Positions 41,682 to 50,247 of a stretch of DNA of 62,605 nucleotides are shown piece after piece; position 1 is the stretch's first letter; the number at the start of each line of letters is the position of its first letter. The translations under genes and the position numbers were made by a program. The notes beneath the pieces are model-generated. The model saw nothing but the letters and a program-made list of their open reading frames with translations. It did not search any database and was not told where the DNA came from. The stretch is taken from the NCBI RefSeq assembly GCF_002153605.1, contig NZ_JOPG01000029.1, positions 1 through 62,605 on the forward strand, read 5' to 3'. This DNA is from Acetobacter malorum. GTDB lineage: Bacteria > Pseudomonadota > Alphaproteobacteria > Acetobacterales > Acetobacteraceae.

Positions 41682-43877
41682 ATGACACAACAGAGTTTTT
41701 CAAAATTTCGTCGCGTGCTTTTGGGCAGCGCCGCTGTTCTGATACTTGCTGTGGCTCCGGCCTATGCTGCAACGCAGGGTGTAGCGCCCGTTGCGGTCTC
41801 GGCCGGTGTTACGACGGCAACTCCCTCACTGATGCCGGTTCCGGCTTCGGTCTCTTTGCCTGTGGGCGCGTTGCCGCTGAGTGGTGGCATGACCATTCTG
41901 TGGGACCAGAAGCCGTCAGCCCTGCTTACCCGTGCCGCGGACCGTTTTACACATCGGATTGATGCCCTTGCCGGGCGTGTCCTTCCGCAGCAGAAGGATC
42001 TGGCTGGACCTGTTACCAGTATTCCCGTGCATATTCAGGTGGGTGAAGACCCGGATGCACTGACGGTCCACGCCAAGGAAAAATACAGTCTGCAAGTGAA
42101 TGCGTCCGGTGTAACGCTGACGGCAGAAGGCCCGGATGGTGTGCTGCATGGTCTGGCAACGCTGGCGCAGCTCGTCACGCGCGGGGAGAACGGACCGCAG
42201 CTGGCATTTGCGGAAATTACCGATAGTCCGCGTTTTCCCTGGCGCGGCATTATGATTGATACATCCCGGCATTTCATGGCGGTTTCAACGCTTCAGCGGC
42301 AGCTGGACGCTATGGAATTGCTCAAGATGAACGTACTGCATCTGCATCTGAGCGATGGCACCGGGTTCCGGGTTGAGAGTAAGAAATTCCCGGAACTGAC
42401 GGAAAAAGGCTCGCACGGCCAGTATTACACGCAGCGAGAGTTGAAAGATCTTGTGGCGTACGCGGCTGATCGCGGAATTCGTATTGTGCCGGAGTTTGAC
42501 GTGCCGGGGCATGCGCTGGCCCTGCTGCTGGCGCATCCTGAACTGGCGGCGCAAAGCCCGGTTAATCCGGAGCCCAAAAATAAGAATAATGCCGCGCTGG
42601 ACCCGACGGTGCCTGGCACGCTGCGTTTTGTCCGCAAGTTGTATGCGGAAATGGGTAAATTGTTCCCGGATGCCTACTTCCATTCCGGTGGGGATGAGGT
42701 GGACCCCAGAGAATGGATGAAAAACCCAAAAATTGTTGCTTATATGAAGGATAATGGCTTTGCCACGCCGCAGGCTTTGCAGGCGCACTTTACGGCAGAG
42801 GTTCAGAAGGTTCTTGCCGATCAGGGCAAAGTCATGGTTGGCTGGGATGAGGTGAGTGAAGCGCCTATTCCCAAAGAAGTCGTTGTGGATGTCTGGAGAA
42901 GTTCAAAATTCCTGGCGTCGGCTTCGGCCGACCATCACCCGGTCATTGTCTCGGCCGGCTATTATCTCGATCTGCTCCAACCTGCCTCCCAGCATTATCT
43001 GGTAGACCCGTATGACCCGGCCGCAAACGGCATCACGCGTGAGCAGGCGGATAAGCTGCTGGCTAAAGGCGGACGGCCTGATCTGGTCAATGCCTTCCTG
43101 AAAGAACCCGCCCCGGCTCCTCTGACGGACGAGCAGAAGCAGTATATTCTGGGCGGGGAAGCGCCTCTGTGGTCCGAACTGGTCACGGACGAGATGCTGG
43201 ATGCCCGTTACTGGCCACGCGCTGCGGCCATTGCCGAGCGATTCTGGTCGCCTGCCTCTGTGCGGGACGTGAACGATATGTATCGTCGTCTTGCTGTGGT
43301 GGACACAGAATTGCAGATTACCGGCCTGCAGGCGCAAGCCAACACGCACCGGATGGCGCTGCGGCTCTCACCTGCCAATGCCGACCCGGTGGAATGTCTG
43401 GTGAGTGCCACGGTGCCTCTGCGTAACTACGTCATGAACCGCTATGTCAGCCATCGTGACAATGCGCTGGATGAGATTGGAGAAGTGACGTCACCCGATC
43501 CGTTCGCCGCTGTGCGGTTCAGCATGCTGGTTGATCAGTATGTTGCCGGGGATCATTCCGTGGCACCGGCTCTGAAAGCCCAGATGCAGGTCTGGCGGGA
43601 TAATGATGCCGCGTTCCAGCAGGTGGCGACTGTGCGCGGCCTCTCAGAAGCTGTGCCGACGTCTCACAATCTTGCTGTTATGGCTGGGGCCGGGCTGAAT
43701 GCGCTCAACGGTCATAAAAAGAAACTTTCCTCAGAAGATAGGAAGATTTTTGATCAGGAAGAAACGCTCATTAACAGCTCGGCAGATGTGTCAGGGTCTT
43801 TCTCCGGCACCAGCTTTCCGCCGGGTGGGCTGATGATTATTGCTGAACCGGCTCTCAGGAAACTTGTCGGCCTCTAA
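41682..43877 (+). CDS. Beta-N-acetylhexosaminidase, GH20
   Basis: This 731-residue exported enzyme has a signal peptide ('FRRVLLGSAAVLILAVAPAYA', reached from ATG 41682 after AGGAC). A GH20b accessory domain spans about 40-160, followed by a TIM-barrel catalytic domain: 'PRFPWRGIMIDTSRHFMAV', 'MNVLHLHLSDGTGFRVE', 'RGIRIVPEFDVPGHALALL', the catalytic Asp338-Glu339 in 'YFHSGGDEVDPREW', 'MVGWDEVSEA' and 'YYLDLLQP'. It removes terminal GlcNAc from chito-oligomers or peptidoglycan fragments in the periplasm. The long C-terminal helical segment (about 540-731) is beyond the core domain. Last gene of the plus-strand amino-sugar unit. Confidence 0.94.
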   Translation: MTQQSFSKFRRVLLGSAAVLILAVAPAYAATQGVAPVAVSAGVTTATPSLMPVPASVSLPVGALPLSGGMTILWDQKPSALLTRAADRFTHRIDALAGRVLPQQKDLAGPVTSIPVHIQVGEDPDALTVHAKEKYSLQVNASGVTLTAEGPDGVLHGLATLAQLVTRGENGPQLAFAEITDSPRFPWRGIMIDTSRHFMAVSTLQRQLDAMELLKMNVLHLHLSDGTGFRVESKKFPELTEKGSHGQYYTQRELKDLVAYAADRGIRIVPEFDVPGHALALLLAHPELAAQSPVNPEPKNKNNAALDPTVPGTLRFVRKLYAEMGKLFPDAYFHSGGDEVDPREWMKNPKIVAYMKDNGFATPQALQAHFTAEVQKVLADQGKVMVGWDEVSEAPIPKEVVVDVWRSSKFLASASADHHPVIVSAGYYLDLLQPASQHYLVDPYDPAANGITREQADKLLAKGGRPDLVNAFLKEPAPAPLTDEQKQYILGGEAPLWSELVTDEMLDARYWPRAAAIAERFWSPASVRDVNDMYRRLAVVDTELQITGLQAQANTHRMALRLSPANADPVECLVSATVPLRNYVMNRYVSHRDNALDEIGEVTSPDPFAAVRFSMLVDQYVAGDHSVAPALKAQMQVWRDNDAAFQQVATVRGLSEAVPTSHNLAVMAGAGLNALNGHKKKLSSEDRKIFDQEETLINSSADVSGSFSGTSFPPGGLMIIAEPALRKLVGL

Positions 43878-43920
43878 CGTCGGTTTTCCGGGCTTTGCTA
43901 CACGGCAAGGCCCGGAGACA

Positions 43921-44856
43921 TTATACGTCAGCTGCGGGAAACTGATCTTCCAGGCTCATATTTTCCCATTTACGGCAGGCTGTGCGGAGAATTTTCACAA
44001 AGCGTGATACCAGCGGCATGTTCTGGCCGGAGCGAATGGCAACGGCCAGTGTGGCGCGTGGCGCAGGTTCGCTCAGGGTGTGGAATGTCACACCCCCCGC
44101 ATGAATCTGGCTGAGCGAGCGTGGCACAACAGACACGCCTAGTCCCGCTGCAACCAGTGGCACTGTGCCAGCAATCTGTGGGGCCTGCTGGCCCATGGGG
44201 GGCGTGACTCCGGCCAGCTGGTAGGCGGAGAGAATGGCGTCATGAAACCCCGGACCCAACTCACGTGGGAAGATAATCAGCGGGTCTTTGGCGACCATAT
44301 CCAGACTGATAACCGGCTGATGCGCCAGCCGGTGCCCACGGGGCAGGGCGATCACGGTAGGCTCATCCAGCAAATGAAAAACAGAAAGACGCGTCGGGTC
44401 CGGCACGGGCGGCCGGATAATGGCCAGATCTGTACTGTGGTCATGCAGCGCGGCGCATAGCGCAGGCGTATTACTTTCTTCCAAAGAGAGTGTGACATCC
44501 GGCGCGCTTTCCCGAAAGCGGCGAATGGCCAGCGGAATAAGGGGCAGAAGCGGCACAGCGCCGGCCAGCCCCAGCCGGATATGCCCCAGCTCACCCCGGG
44601 CCAGCCCGTGGGCTGTCACCAGAAACTGCGCCTGCAGGTCCAGGATGGTCCGGGCGCGGGGCAGGAGGGTGGCGCCAATTTCGGTCAGCTTCACACCACG
44701 CGTCTGCCGCTCAAACAGGGCCACGCCCAGTTTTTGCTCCAGCTGCTTGATCTGCTGGCTGAGGGGCGGCTGTTCCATCCCCAGCTCTTCCGCAGCACGG
44801 GTAATACTGCCGTGGTCCGCCACGGTTACAAAATAGCGCAAGTGTCTGATATCCAT
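43921..44856 (-). CDS. LysR-family regulator, probable activator of the acetoin genes (AlsR-like)
   Basis: This 311-residue regulator has an N-terminal winged helix ('MDIRHLRYFVTVADHGSITR', 'AAEELGMEQPPLSQQIKQLE', 'FERQTRGVKLTEIG') and an effector domain of the CatR/AlsR kind ('IRLGLAGAVPLLPLIPLAIR', 'LIIFPRELGPGFHDAIL', 'VPLVAAGLGVSVVP'). It is transcribed away from the acetolactate decarboxylase gene with 116 bases between, the classical arrangement for a LysR protein controlling its divergent neighbour; AlsR of Bacillus activates alsSD in the same manner. The effector (acetate in Bacillus) is inference. Confidence 0.9.
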   Translation of the reverse strand: MDIRHLRYFVTVADHGSITRAAEELGMEQPPLSQQIKQLEQKLGVALFERQTRGVKLTEIGATLLPRARTILDLQAQFLVTAHGLARGELGHIRLGLAGAVPLLPLIPLAIRRFRESAPDVTLSLEESNTPALCAALHDHSTDLAIIRPPVPDPTRLSVFHLLDEPTVIALPRGHRLAHQPVISLDMVAKDPLIIFPRELGPGFHDAILSAYQLAGVTPPMGQQAPQIAGTVPLVAAGLGVSVVPRSLSQIHAGGVTFHTLSEPAPRATLAVAIRSGQNMPLVSRFVKILRTACRKWENMSLEDQFPAADV

Positions 44857-44860
44857 GAGC

Positions 44861-44877
44861 CATATTTATAGGATATG
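44861..44877. promoter_or_regulatory. Candidate LysR operator in the regulator/acetoin-gene gap
   Basis: CATAT (44861-44865) and ATATG (44873-44877) flank TTATAGG, giving a small AT-rich dyad of the T-N11-A type expected for LysR proteins. It lies directly beside the regulator start codon, where autoregulatory sites are often found. The remaining gap to 44972 is AT-rich and should hold both promoters. Confidence 0.4.
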
Positions 44878-44972
44878 GATAATGCGTTCAATATATATTG
44901 GAAGACTAGATGCTGCTGTAATAACGTCTGTGCATTGAGATCAGCAACAATGAGTTTGAAACAGTGCGCAGC

Positions 44973-45755
44973 ATGAAGAACAGCCCGGTGGCAGACATGG
45001 ACGTTCGGTCTTCTGCACTCGGAAACGGTGTGGGTAAGAAACCCGTCGCCAACCGTCTTTACCAGACCTCCACGATGGCCGCTCTGCTGGATGCCGTGTA
45101 CGATGGTGAAACCACGCTGGACGAAGTGCTGCACCATGGCAATTTTGGCCTCGGCACCTTTAACGCGCTGGATGGCGAGATGATTGTGACCGATGGTGTC
45201 GCACGCCAGTTCCGCGCAGAAGGGCAGGCTGCCGAGGTTCCTGGTTCTCTGAAAACGCCTTTTGCCTGCGTGACATATTTTGAGCCCGAAAAAACGCTCA
45301 ATATTGATACACCGCAGACAAAGGAAACGTTTGAAGCACTGGTCGATCAGCTTGTGGGTAACCCCAACCTGTTTGGTGCCGTACGATTTACCGGGCAGTT
45401 TGAGCGGGTGGATACGCGCACGGTGTTCTGCCAGTGCAAGCCCTATCCGCACATGCTGGACGTTGTGAAAAAGCAGCCCACCCTGACCATGGAATCCGTG
45501 ACCGGCACCATGATTGGCTTCCGCACCCCGGTTTATATGCAGGGCGTGAACGTGGCGGGTTACCATCTGCACTTTCTGATGGAAGACCAGAAACGCGGTG
45601 GTCACGTGACGGAATACCGGCTGGTCCGTGGCCAGCTTGAGATTGCCGTGATCTCCGATCTTGAAATTCAGCTGCCGCGCACAGAGCAGTTTGCAAAAGC
45701 AAACCTTAATCCTGAGCATCTGAGTGAAGCCATTCGGATTGCCGAAGGCGGCTGA
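44973..45755 (+). CDS. budA: Alpha-acetolactate decarboxylase
   Basis: This 260-residue metal enzyme turns acetolactate into (R)-acetoin. Landmarks are 'RLYQTSTMAALLDAVYDG', 'HGNFGLGTFNALDGEMIVTDG', 'TPFACVTYFEPEK', 'NLFGAVRFTGQFERVDTRTVFCQCKPYPHM' (region of the conserved Arg and Glu), and the zinc-binding His set in 'GVNVAGYHLHFLMEDQKRGGHV'. Start is ATG 44973, or possibly GTG 44964. A tiny upstream reading (ATG 44950, 8 codons) stops by overlapping this ATG. alsS follows after a hairpin; the reversed order budA-alsS is normal for Gram-negative bud operons. Confidence 0.95.
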   Translation: MKNSPVADMDVRSSALGNGVGKKPVANRLYQTSTMAALLDAVYDGETTLDEVLHHGNFGLGTFNALDGEMIVTDGVARQFRAEGQAAEVPGSLKTPFACVTYFEPEKTLNIDTPQTKETFEALVDQLVGNPNLFGAVRFTGQFERVDTRTVFCQCKPYPHMLDVVKKQPTLTMESVTGTMIGFRTPVYMQGVNVAGYHLHFLMEDQKRGGHVTEYRLVRGQLEIAVISDLEIQLPRTEQFAKANLNPEHLSEAIRIAEGG

Positions 45756-45765
45756 GGCTTTTTTT

Positions 45766-45797
45766 GACCACTGCGCCCCGTGTGCAGTGGTCTTTTT
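45766..45797 (+). terminator. Intergenic terminator/attenuator between budA and alsS
   Basis: GACCACTGC and GCAGTGGTC form a perfect 9-bp stem around a GC-rich loop, followed by TTTTT and preceded by TTTTTTT. It lies 16 bases before alsS, so it probably reduces rather than abolishes alsS transcription, or alsS is read from its own promoter. Confidence 0.75.
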
Positions 45798-45812
45798 GCA
45801 GGACTTAAAGAA

Positions 45813-47501
45813 ATGACCAAGCCTTCTGATCACGCCGCACAATGCGGTGCGGAGCTTATTGTCAAAAATCTGGTGGCACATGGCGTAACCCATGTTTTTG
45901 GGATCCCCGGAGCCAAGGTTGACCGTCTGTTTGACGCGCTGGTTGATTCCCCCATTGAGACTGTGGTGACCCGGCACGAACAGAACGCAGCCTTTATTGC
46001 CGGTGGCCTTGGGCGTCTGACGGGTAAGGCAGGTGTGGCGATTGCAACATCTGGTCCCGGTGCTTCCAATTTTGTGACAGGTCTGGCAACGGCAAACTCA
46101 GAAGGTGACCCGGTACTGGCCATTGGTGGTGCGGTGAAGCTGGCTGACCGCCTGAAGCTGACGCATCAGACCATGGATACCGTCAGCCTGTTCAAGCCGA
46201 TTACCAAATACAGTGTGGAAATTACTAACCCGCTGGCAATTTCTGAAGTGATGGCCAATGCCTTCCGCTTTGCAGAAAGTGGCCGTCCGGGTGCGTCTTT
46301 TGTCAGCACGCCAATGGATGTGCTGTCCATGCCGGCTGATGCGCCTGTGCTGGCGGATCGCGCTGTCCCGAAATCTGGTCCCGCTTCCACGGATGCGATT
46401 GCAGAAGCGGCTAAACTGCTGAAAAACGCTAAGCGCCCGGTTGTTCTGCTGGGTCTGCTGGCCAGTCGTCCGGATGTGGCGGAGGCGGTTCGTGCTTTTG
46501 TAGCCACCACGGGCGTCCCGGTTGTTGGCACCTATCAGGCCGCTGGTGCGGTTTCTCACGAATTGGTGGATCGGTTTGGTGGTCGCGTTGGCCTGTTCCG
46601 TAACCAGCACGGGGACCAGTTGTTGCATGAAGCCGATGTGGTTGTGACCGTGGGCTACAACCCGGTGGAATATGACCCCTGGCTGTGGAACGTGAACGAC
46701 GCCCGCAAAATCATCAATATTGATATTGTCGCGGCTGAACTCGATAACGCTTTTGTGCCGGTTGTTGAACTGGTGGGTGAAATTGCCCCTACGGTGAAGG
46801 CTCTTGCGCAGGAAGCTGGGAAGCTGGCCCGTGCGCCGGAACTGGAAGCCATTCTGGAAGGCTACAAGATTGCCCGCTCCGGTGCGCTGCGTGATGCCCG
46901 CAGCACGAGCAACACGGCTGTACATCCGCTGCAGATCGTGCGGGAGCTGGAACAGATTGTCACACCGGATGTCACGCTGTGTCTTGATATGGGCACGTTC
47001 CACATCTGGCTTGCGCGTTACCTGCTGTCCTTCCGTGCGCGCCAGGTTCTGATCAGCAACGGTCAGCAGACCATGGGTGTCGGCCTGCCATGGGGTATTG
47101 CTGCCAGCCTGCTGAACCCGGCTCAGAAAGTCATTTCCATCTCTGGGGATGGCGGATTCATGATGTCCAGCATGGAGCTGGAAACTGCTGTGCGCCTGAA
47201 ATGTAACCTGATCCACATGGTCTGGATTGATCAGGCCTACAACATGGTGGAAATGCAGGAGAAGAAGAAATATGGCCGTGGGTCTGGCGTGGACTTCGGG
47301 CCGATCGACTTCGCTATGTATGCAGAAGCCTGCGGCGCCAAGGGGATTACCGTCACATCTGCTGATGGTGTGGGTAAAGCCCTGAAGGCCGCCATGGATA
47401 TTGAAGGCCCGGTGGTGATTGCCGTGCCGGTTGATTACTCCCAGAACCACCTGCTGATGAAGCCGCTGGCCCAGCTTGGGGAAACATCCGCAGCAGCCTG
47501 A
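45813..47501 (+). CDS. alsS: Acetolactate synthase, catabolic type
   Basis: This 562-residue ThDP enzyme condenses two pyruvates to acetolactate and CO2. N-terminal Pyr domain: 'VTHVFGIPGAKVDRLFDAL', activating Glu in 'VVTRHEQNAAFIAGGLGR', 'GVAIATSGPGASNFVTGL'. Central domain: 'ITKYSVEI' onward. C-terminal PP domain with 'ISNGQQTMGVGLPWGIAASL' and the metal-diphosphate motif 'ISISGDGGFMMSSMELETAVR...' ending in the Asn of 'QAYN'. It has the AlsS/BudB pattern and no regulatory small subunit gene beside it, which supports catabolic (acetoin) rather than branched-chain amino acid use. ATG 45813 is chosen for family fit; ribosome site AGGAC lies about 12 bases upstream. Confidence 0.94.
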   Translation: MTKPSDHAAQCGAELIVKNLVAHGVTHVFGIPGAKVDRLFDALVDSPIETVVTRHEQNAAFIAGGLGRLTGKAGVAIATSGPGASNFVTGLATANSEGDPVLAIGGAVKLADRLKLTHQTMDTVSLFKPITKYSVEITNPLAISEVMANAFRFAESGRPGASFVSTPMDVLSMPADAPVLADRAVPKSGPASTDAIAEAAKLLKNAKRPVVLLGLLASRPDVAEAVRAFVATTGVPVVGTYQAAGAVSHELVDRFGGRVGLFRNQHGDQLLHEADVVVTVGYNPVEYDPWLWNVNDARKIINIDIVAAELDNAFVPVVELVGEIAPTVKALAQEAGKLARAPELEAILEGYKIARSGALRDARSTSNTAVHPLQIVRELEQIVTPDVTLCLDMGTFHIWLARYLLSFRARQVLISNGQQTMGVGLPWGIAASLLNPAQKVISISGDGGFMMSSMELETAVRLKCNLIHMVWIDQAYNMVEMQEKKKYGRGSGVDFGPIDFAMYAEACGAKGITVTSADGVGKALKAAMDIEGPVVIAVPVDYSQNHLLMKPLAQLGETSAAA

Positions 47502-47538
47502 TAACTTTCAGAGCAGAAATCTGTTTCTAACTGTTTTA

Positions 47539-47574
47539 ATGTGGCGCTTTCTGTTATAACAGAAAGCGCCACAT
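47539..47574. promoter_or_regulatory. 36-bp perfect palindrome after alsS
   Basis: The left half ATGTGGCGCTTTCTGTTA (47539-47556) is followed at once by its exact reverse complement (47557-47574), with no spacer. As RNA it would form a long hairpin; there is no T run after it on either strand (a short TTTT lies 6-10 bases before the left edge), so it is a poor intrinsic terminator. As DNA it could be a dimer-binding operator, with GTTATAAC at the centre. The rest of 47502-47778 contains no gene I can support. Confidence 0.75.
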
Positions 47575-47778
47575 GCAGATTAAGGGCTGATTATGCAGGA
47601 AGATCATCATCTTTGCCGGACTGTCGGGCGTTTGTGCCTGTTGGCGGAGAGAGTCTGCGCTGTGTCCCGGACTGTTGGGAGCAGTTACCAGATGACAGAT
47701 GGGGTGCCATAAAGGACGAGGCTGCCTGAGCGTTCAGGCAGACAGGTCTTTGCAGGGCACAACAGAAGGATAATCGGA

Positions 47779-49476
47779 ATGCAGATTTCATCGCTTGATG
47801 CAGCCGGGCAGAATGGCATGCGGCGCGGGGCAGCTGTGCTGCTCGAAATTCTGCGCAGTGAGGGTGTGGACTATATTTTTGGCAATCCGGGCACAACCGA
47901 ATTGCCGCTGATGGATGCCCTGCTGGAAGTACCGAACGTCTCCTATATTCTCGGCCTGCAGGAGGCCAGTGTTGTGGCCATGGCGGATGGCTATGCGCAG
48001 GCCGCCCGTAAGCCCGGTTTCCTGAACCTGCACACTGCTGGCGGGCTGGGGCATGGTATGGGCAATCTGCTCAATGCCAGTGTTTCCCAGACGCCGCTGG
48101 TTGTGACCGCGGGCCAGCAGGATTCTCGCCATACAATTTCCGACCCGCTCCTGTTTGGAGATCTGGTGCAGATTGCCCGTCCCGCCGTAAAATGGGCGCA
48201 GGAAGTGGCGCATGCGGACCAGTTGCCCGTTCTGCTGCGTCGCGCTTTTCACGACTCTATGGCGGCGCCAGCTGGGCCGGTCTTCCTCTCCCTGCCTATG
48301 GATGTGATGGAAGAAATGAGCGGGGTGGATATCGGCACGCCGTCCGTCATCAACCGGTCCTCTGTAGCGGGCGGGTTGGACGATCTGGCCAAAGCTCTGA
48401 CCAGCATCGCACCGGGGCGGATTGCCCTGATTGCGGGTGATGAAGTCTATGCGTCCGATGCTGCGGCAGAAGTGGCTGCCGTTGCGGAATGTCTGGGTGC
48501 GCCAGTCTTTGGATCGTCCTGGCCGTCCCGCGTGCCGTTTCCCACGGCGCATCCGCTCTGGTGCGGAAATCTGCCCACGCAGGCGACAGCGATTGCGGAA
48601 CGTCTGGGGGCCTATGATGCAATTTTTGCACTGGGAGGCAAATCGCTTATCACCATTCTCTACACGGAAGGCCCCGCTCTGCCGTCTGGTTGTGCTGTGT
48701 ATCAGATGTCGTCCGACGTGCGCGACCTTGGTCGCACCTTTAATACGCCGCTTTCTGTCGTGGGGGATATCAAGGCCTCCCTGCAGGCGTTGCTGCCGTT
48801 GCTTCAGAAGGCCGCAAAGCCGCATCAGGCAGATTACGCGGCGCAGGCCGCGCTGGTGACGCAGGCGCGGCGTGCCCAGCGGGCCGAAGCTGTGGCGGAA
48901 GCCAAAGCCCGGCGCAATGAGGCCGCTATCCCGCCGCGAGTGGCGGCATGGGAGGCTGTGTGCGCCATTGGCCCGGACGTAGCGATTGTGGATGAGGCCA
49001 TTGCAACCTCCTCCGATGTTCGGCTGTTTCTGGAAAGCACATGGTCGGGCCAGTATTCTTTTTTGCGTGGCGGTGCGCTCGGCTGGGGAATGCCCGCAGC
49101 CGTTGGGGCTTCGCTGGGGTTAGGGCGGGATCGTGTGGTCTCGCTGGTGGGGGATGGGGCTGCGCTCTATTCTCCGCAGGCCATCTGGACCGCCGCGCAT
49201 GAAAAACTTCCTGTAACGTTCGTAGTGATGAACAACCAGGAATACAACGTTCTCAAAAACTTCATGAGACAACAGAAAGATTACCTTTCTGCACGTGAGG
49301 GAACATATCCGGCAATGGATATTGTTAATCCGAGTATCGATTATCAGGCCATGGCGAAATCCATGGGTGTGCCATCCTGCCGGGTGACGCGCGCGTCTGA
49401 TATCGCACCCGCCATTGAGGCTTCGCTGGCTTCCGATGGCCCCTCTCTTGTTGAGATCATGATTACAACAGGCTGA
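47779..49476 (+). CDS. Benzoylformate-decarboxylase-like ThDP enzyme
   Basis: This 565-residue enzyme has three-domain ThDP decarboxylase architecture. It resembles benzoylformate decarboxylase more than AlsS or pyruvate decarboxylase: 'VDYIFGNPGTTELPLMDAL', activating Glu in 'ILGLQEASVVAMADGYAQA', 'GFLNLHTAGGLGHGMG' (keeps the His70 equivalent), 'LVVTAGQQDSRH', 'RPAVKWAQEV' and 'VVSLVGDGAALYSPQAIWTA' with the Asn of 'VVMNNQEYN'. The region where BFD has its second catalytic His reads 'LGGKSLITILYTEG' and lacks His, so the substrate may differ. It lies 27 bases before lutA and in the same direction, in a lactate-pyruvate context. An AAGGA ribosome site precedes ATG 47779. Confidence 0.85.
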   Translation: MQISSLDAAGQNGMRRGAAVLLEILRSEGVDYIFGNPGTTELPLMDALLEVPNVSYILGLQEASVVAMADGYAQAARKPGFLNLHTAGGLGHGMGNLLNASVSQTPLVVTAGQQDSRHTISDPLLFGDLVQIARPAVKWAQEVAHADQLPVLLRRAFHDSMAAPAGPVFLSLPMDVMEEMSGVDIGTPSVINRSSVAGGLDDLAKALTSIAPGRIALIAGDEVYASDAAAEVAAVAECLGAPVFGSSWPSRVPFPTAHPLWCGNLPTQATAIAERLGAYDAIFALGGKSLITILYTEGPALPSGCAVYQMSSDVRDLGRTFNTPLSVVGDIKASLQALLPLLQKAAKPHQADYAAQAALVTQARRAQRAEAVAEAKARRNEAAIPPRVAAWEAVCAIGPDVAIVDEAIATSSDVRLFLESTWSGQYSFLRGGALGWGMPAAVGASLGLGRDRVVSLVGDGAALYSPQAIWTAAHEKLPVTFVVMNNQEYNVLKNFMRQQKDYLSAREGTYPAMDIVNPSIDYQAMAKSMGVPSCRVTRASDIAPAIEASLASDGPSLVEIMITTG

Positions 49477-49503
49477 AAACCTGTTCTACCGTCGGGGGTT
49501 TGC

Positions 49504-50247
49504 ATGAAAATAGGTCTTTTTATACCGTGTTATATTGATGCGTTTTATCCAAACGCGGGGATTGCCACGCTGGAACTGCTGGAAAAGCTGGGGCAGGACG
49601 TGGAATACCCGATGGATCAGACCTGCTGTGGTCAGCCGATGGCCAATTCCGGCTGTAATTCGGACGCTGCTGCGGCAGAAGCCCTCTTTGTACGTAATTT
49701 TGCCAAGTATGATGCTATTGTCATGCCGTCCGGCAGCTGCACGCACCATGTGCGGGATAATTTTGACGCCATCCCGCAGACGGAAGAGGTCAAGCACGTT
49801 CGTAAAAACACGTTTGAGCTGGTAGAATTTCTGCACGATATTCTGAAGGTTGAAGAATTCCCCTGGGCGGAGTTCCCGCACAAGGTTGGCCTGCACAACA
49901 GCTGCGGCACCCTGCGTGCTCTGCGCACGGCGAGCATGTCCGAGCTGGGTGAACCGTACTTCTCCAAGCCGATGGACCTGCTGAACAAGGTTAAAGGCAT
50001 TTCCTTCGCAACCCCCAAACGCCCGGATGAATGCTGTGGCTTTGGCGGCACGTTCTCTGTCACGGAAGAGGCTGTGTCCGCCCGTATGGGGCTGGATAAG
50101 GTTAAGGACCATCATCAGGCCGGTGCGGAATATATTGTCTCGGCTGATACGTCCTGCATGATGCACCAGCAGGGCTGTGCAGAACGTGGCGGTGTGCCCA
50201 TCCGCTTTATTCATATCGCTGAAATTCTGAACGGAGCGCGGTCATGA
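49504..50247 (+). CDS. lutA: L-lactate oxidation Fe-S subunit LutA (LldE)
   Basis: This 247-residue protein has two CCG domains: 'PMDQTCCGQPMANSGC' with the later 'PSGSCTHHVRDNF', and 'HNSCGTLRAL' with 'PDECCGFGGTFSVTEEAV' then 'DTSCMMHQQG'. Such domains bind iron-sulfur clusters and act with LutB and LutC in the non-flavin L-lactate dehydrogenase that yields pyruvate. Length and start ('MKIGLFIPCYIDAFYPNAGI') match. The stop overlaps the lutB start by 4 bases (ATGA). Confidence 0.95.
   Translation: MKIGLFIPCYIDAFYPNAGIATLELLEKLGQDVEYPMDQTCCGQPMANSGCNSDAAAAEALFVRNFAKYDAIVMPSGSCTHHVRDNFDAIPQTEEVKHVRKNTFELVEFLHDILKVEEFPWAEFPHKVGLHNSCGTLRALRTASMSELGEPYFSKPMDLLNKVKGISFATPKRPDECCGFGGTFSVTEEAVSARMGLDKVKDHHQAGAEYIVSADTSCMMHQQGCAERGGVPIRFIHIAEILNGARS

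Noticed and set aside
47541..47729. Plus-strand 62-codon reading after alsS
   Set aside because: It starts within the 36-bp palindrome, has no ribosome site and has composition unlike the neighbouring genes.
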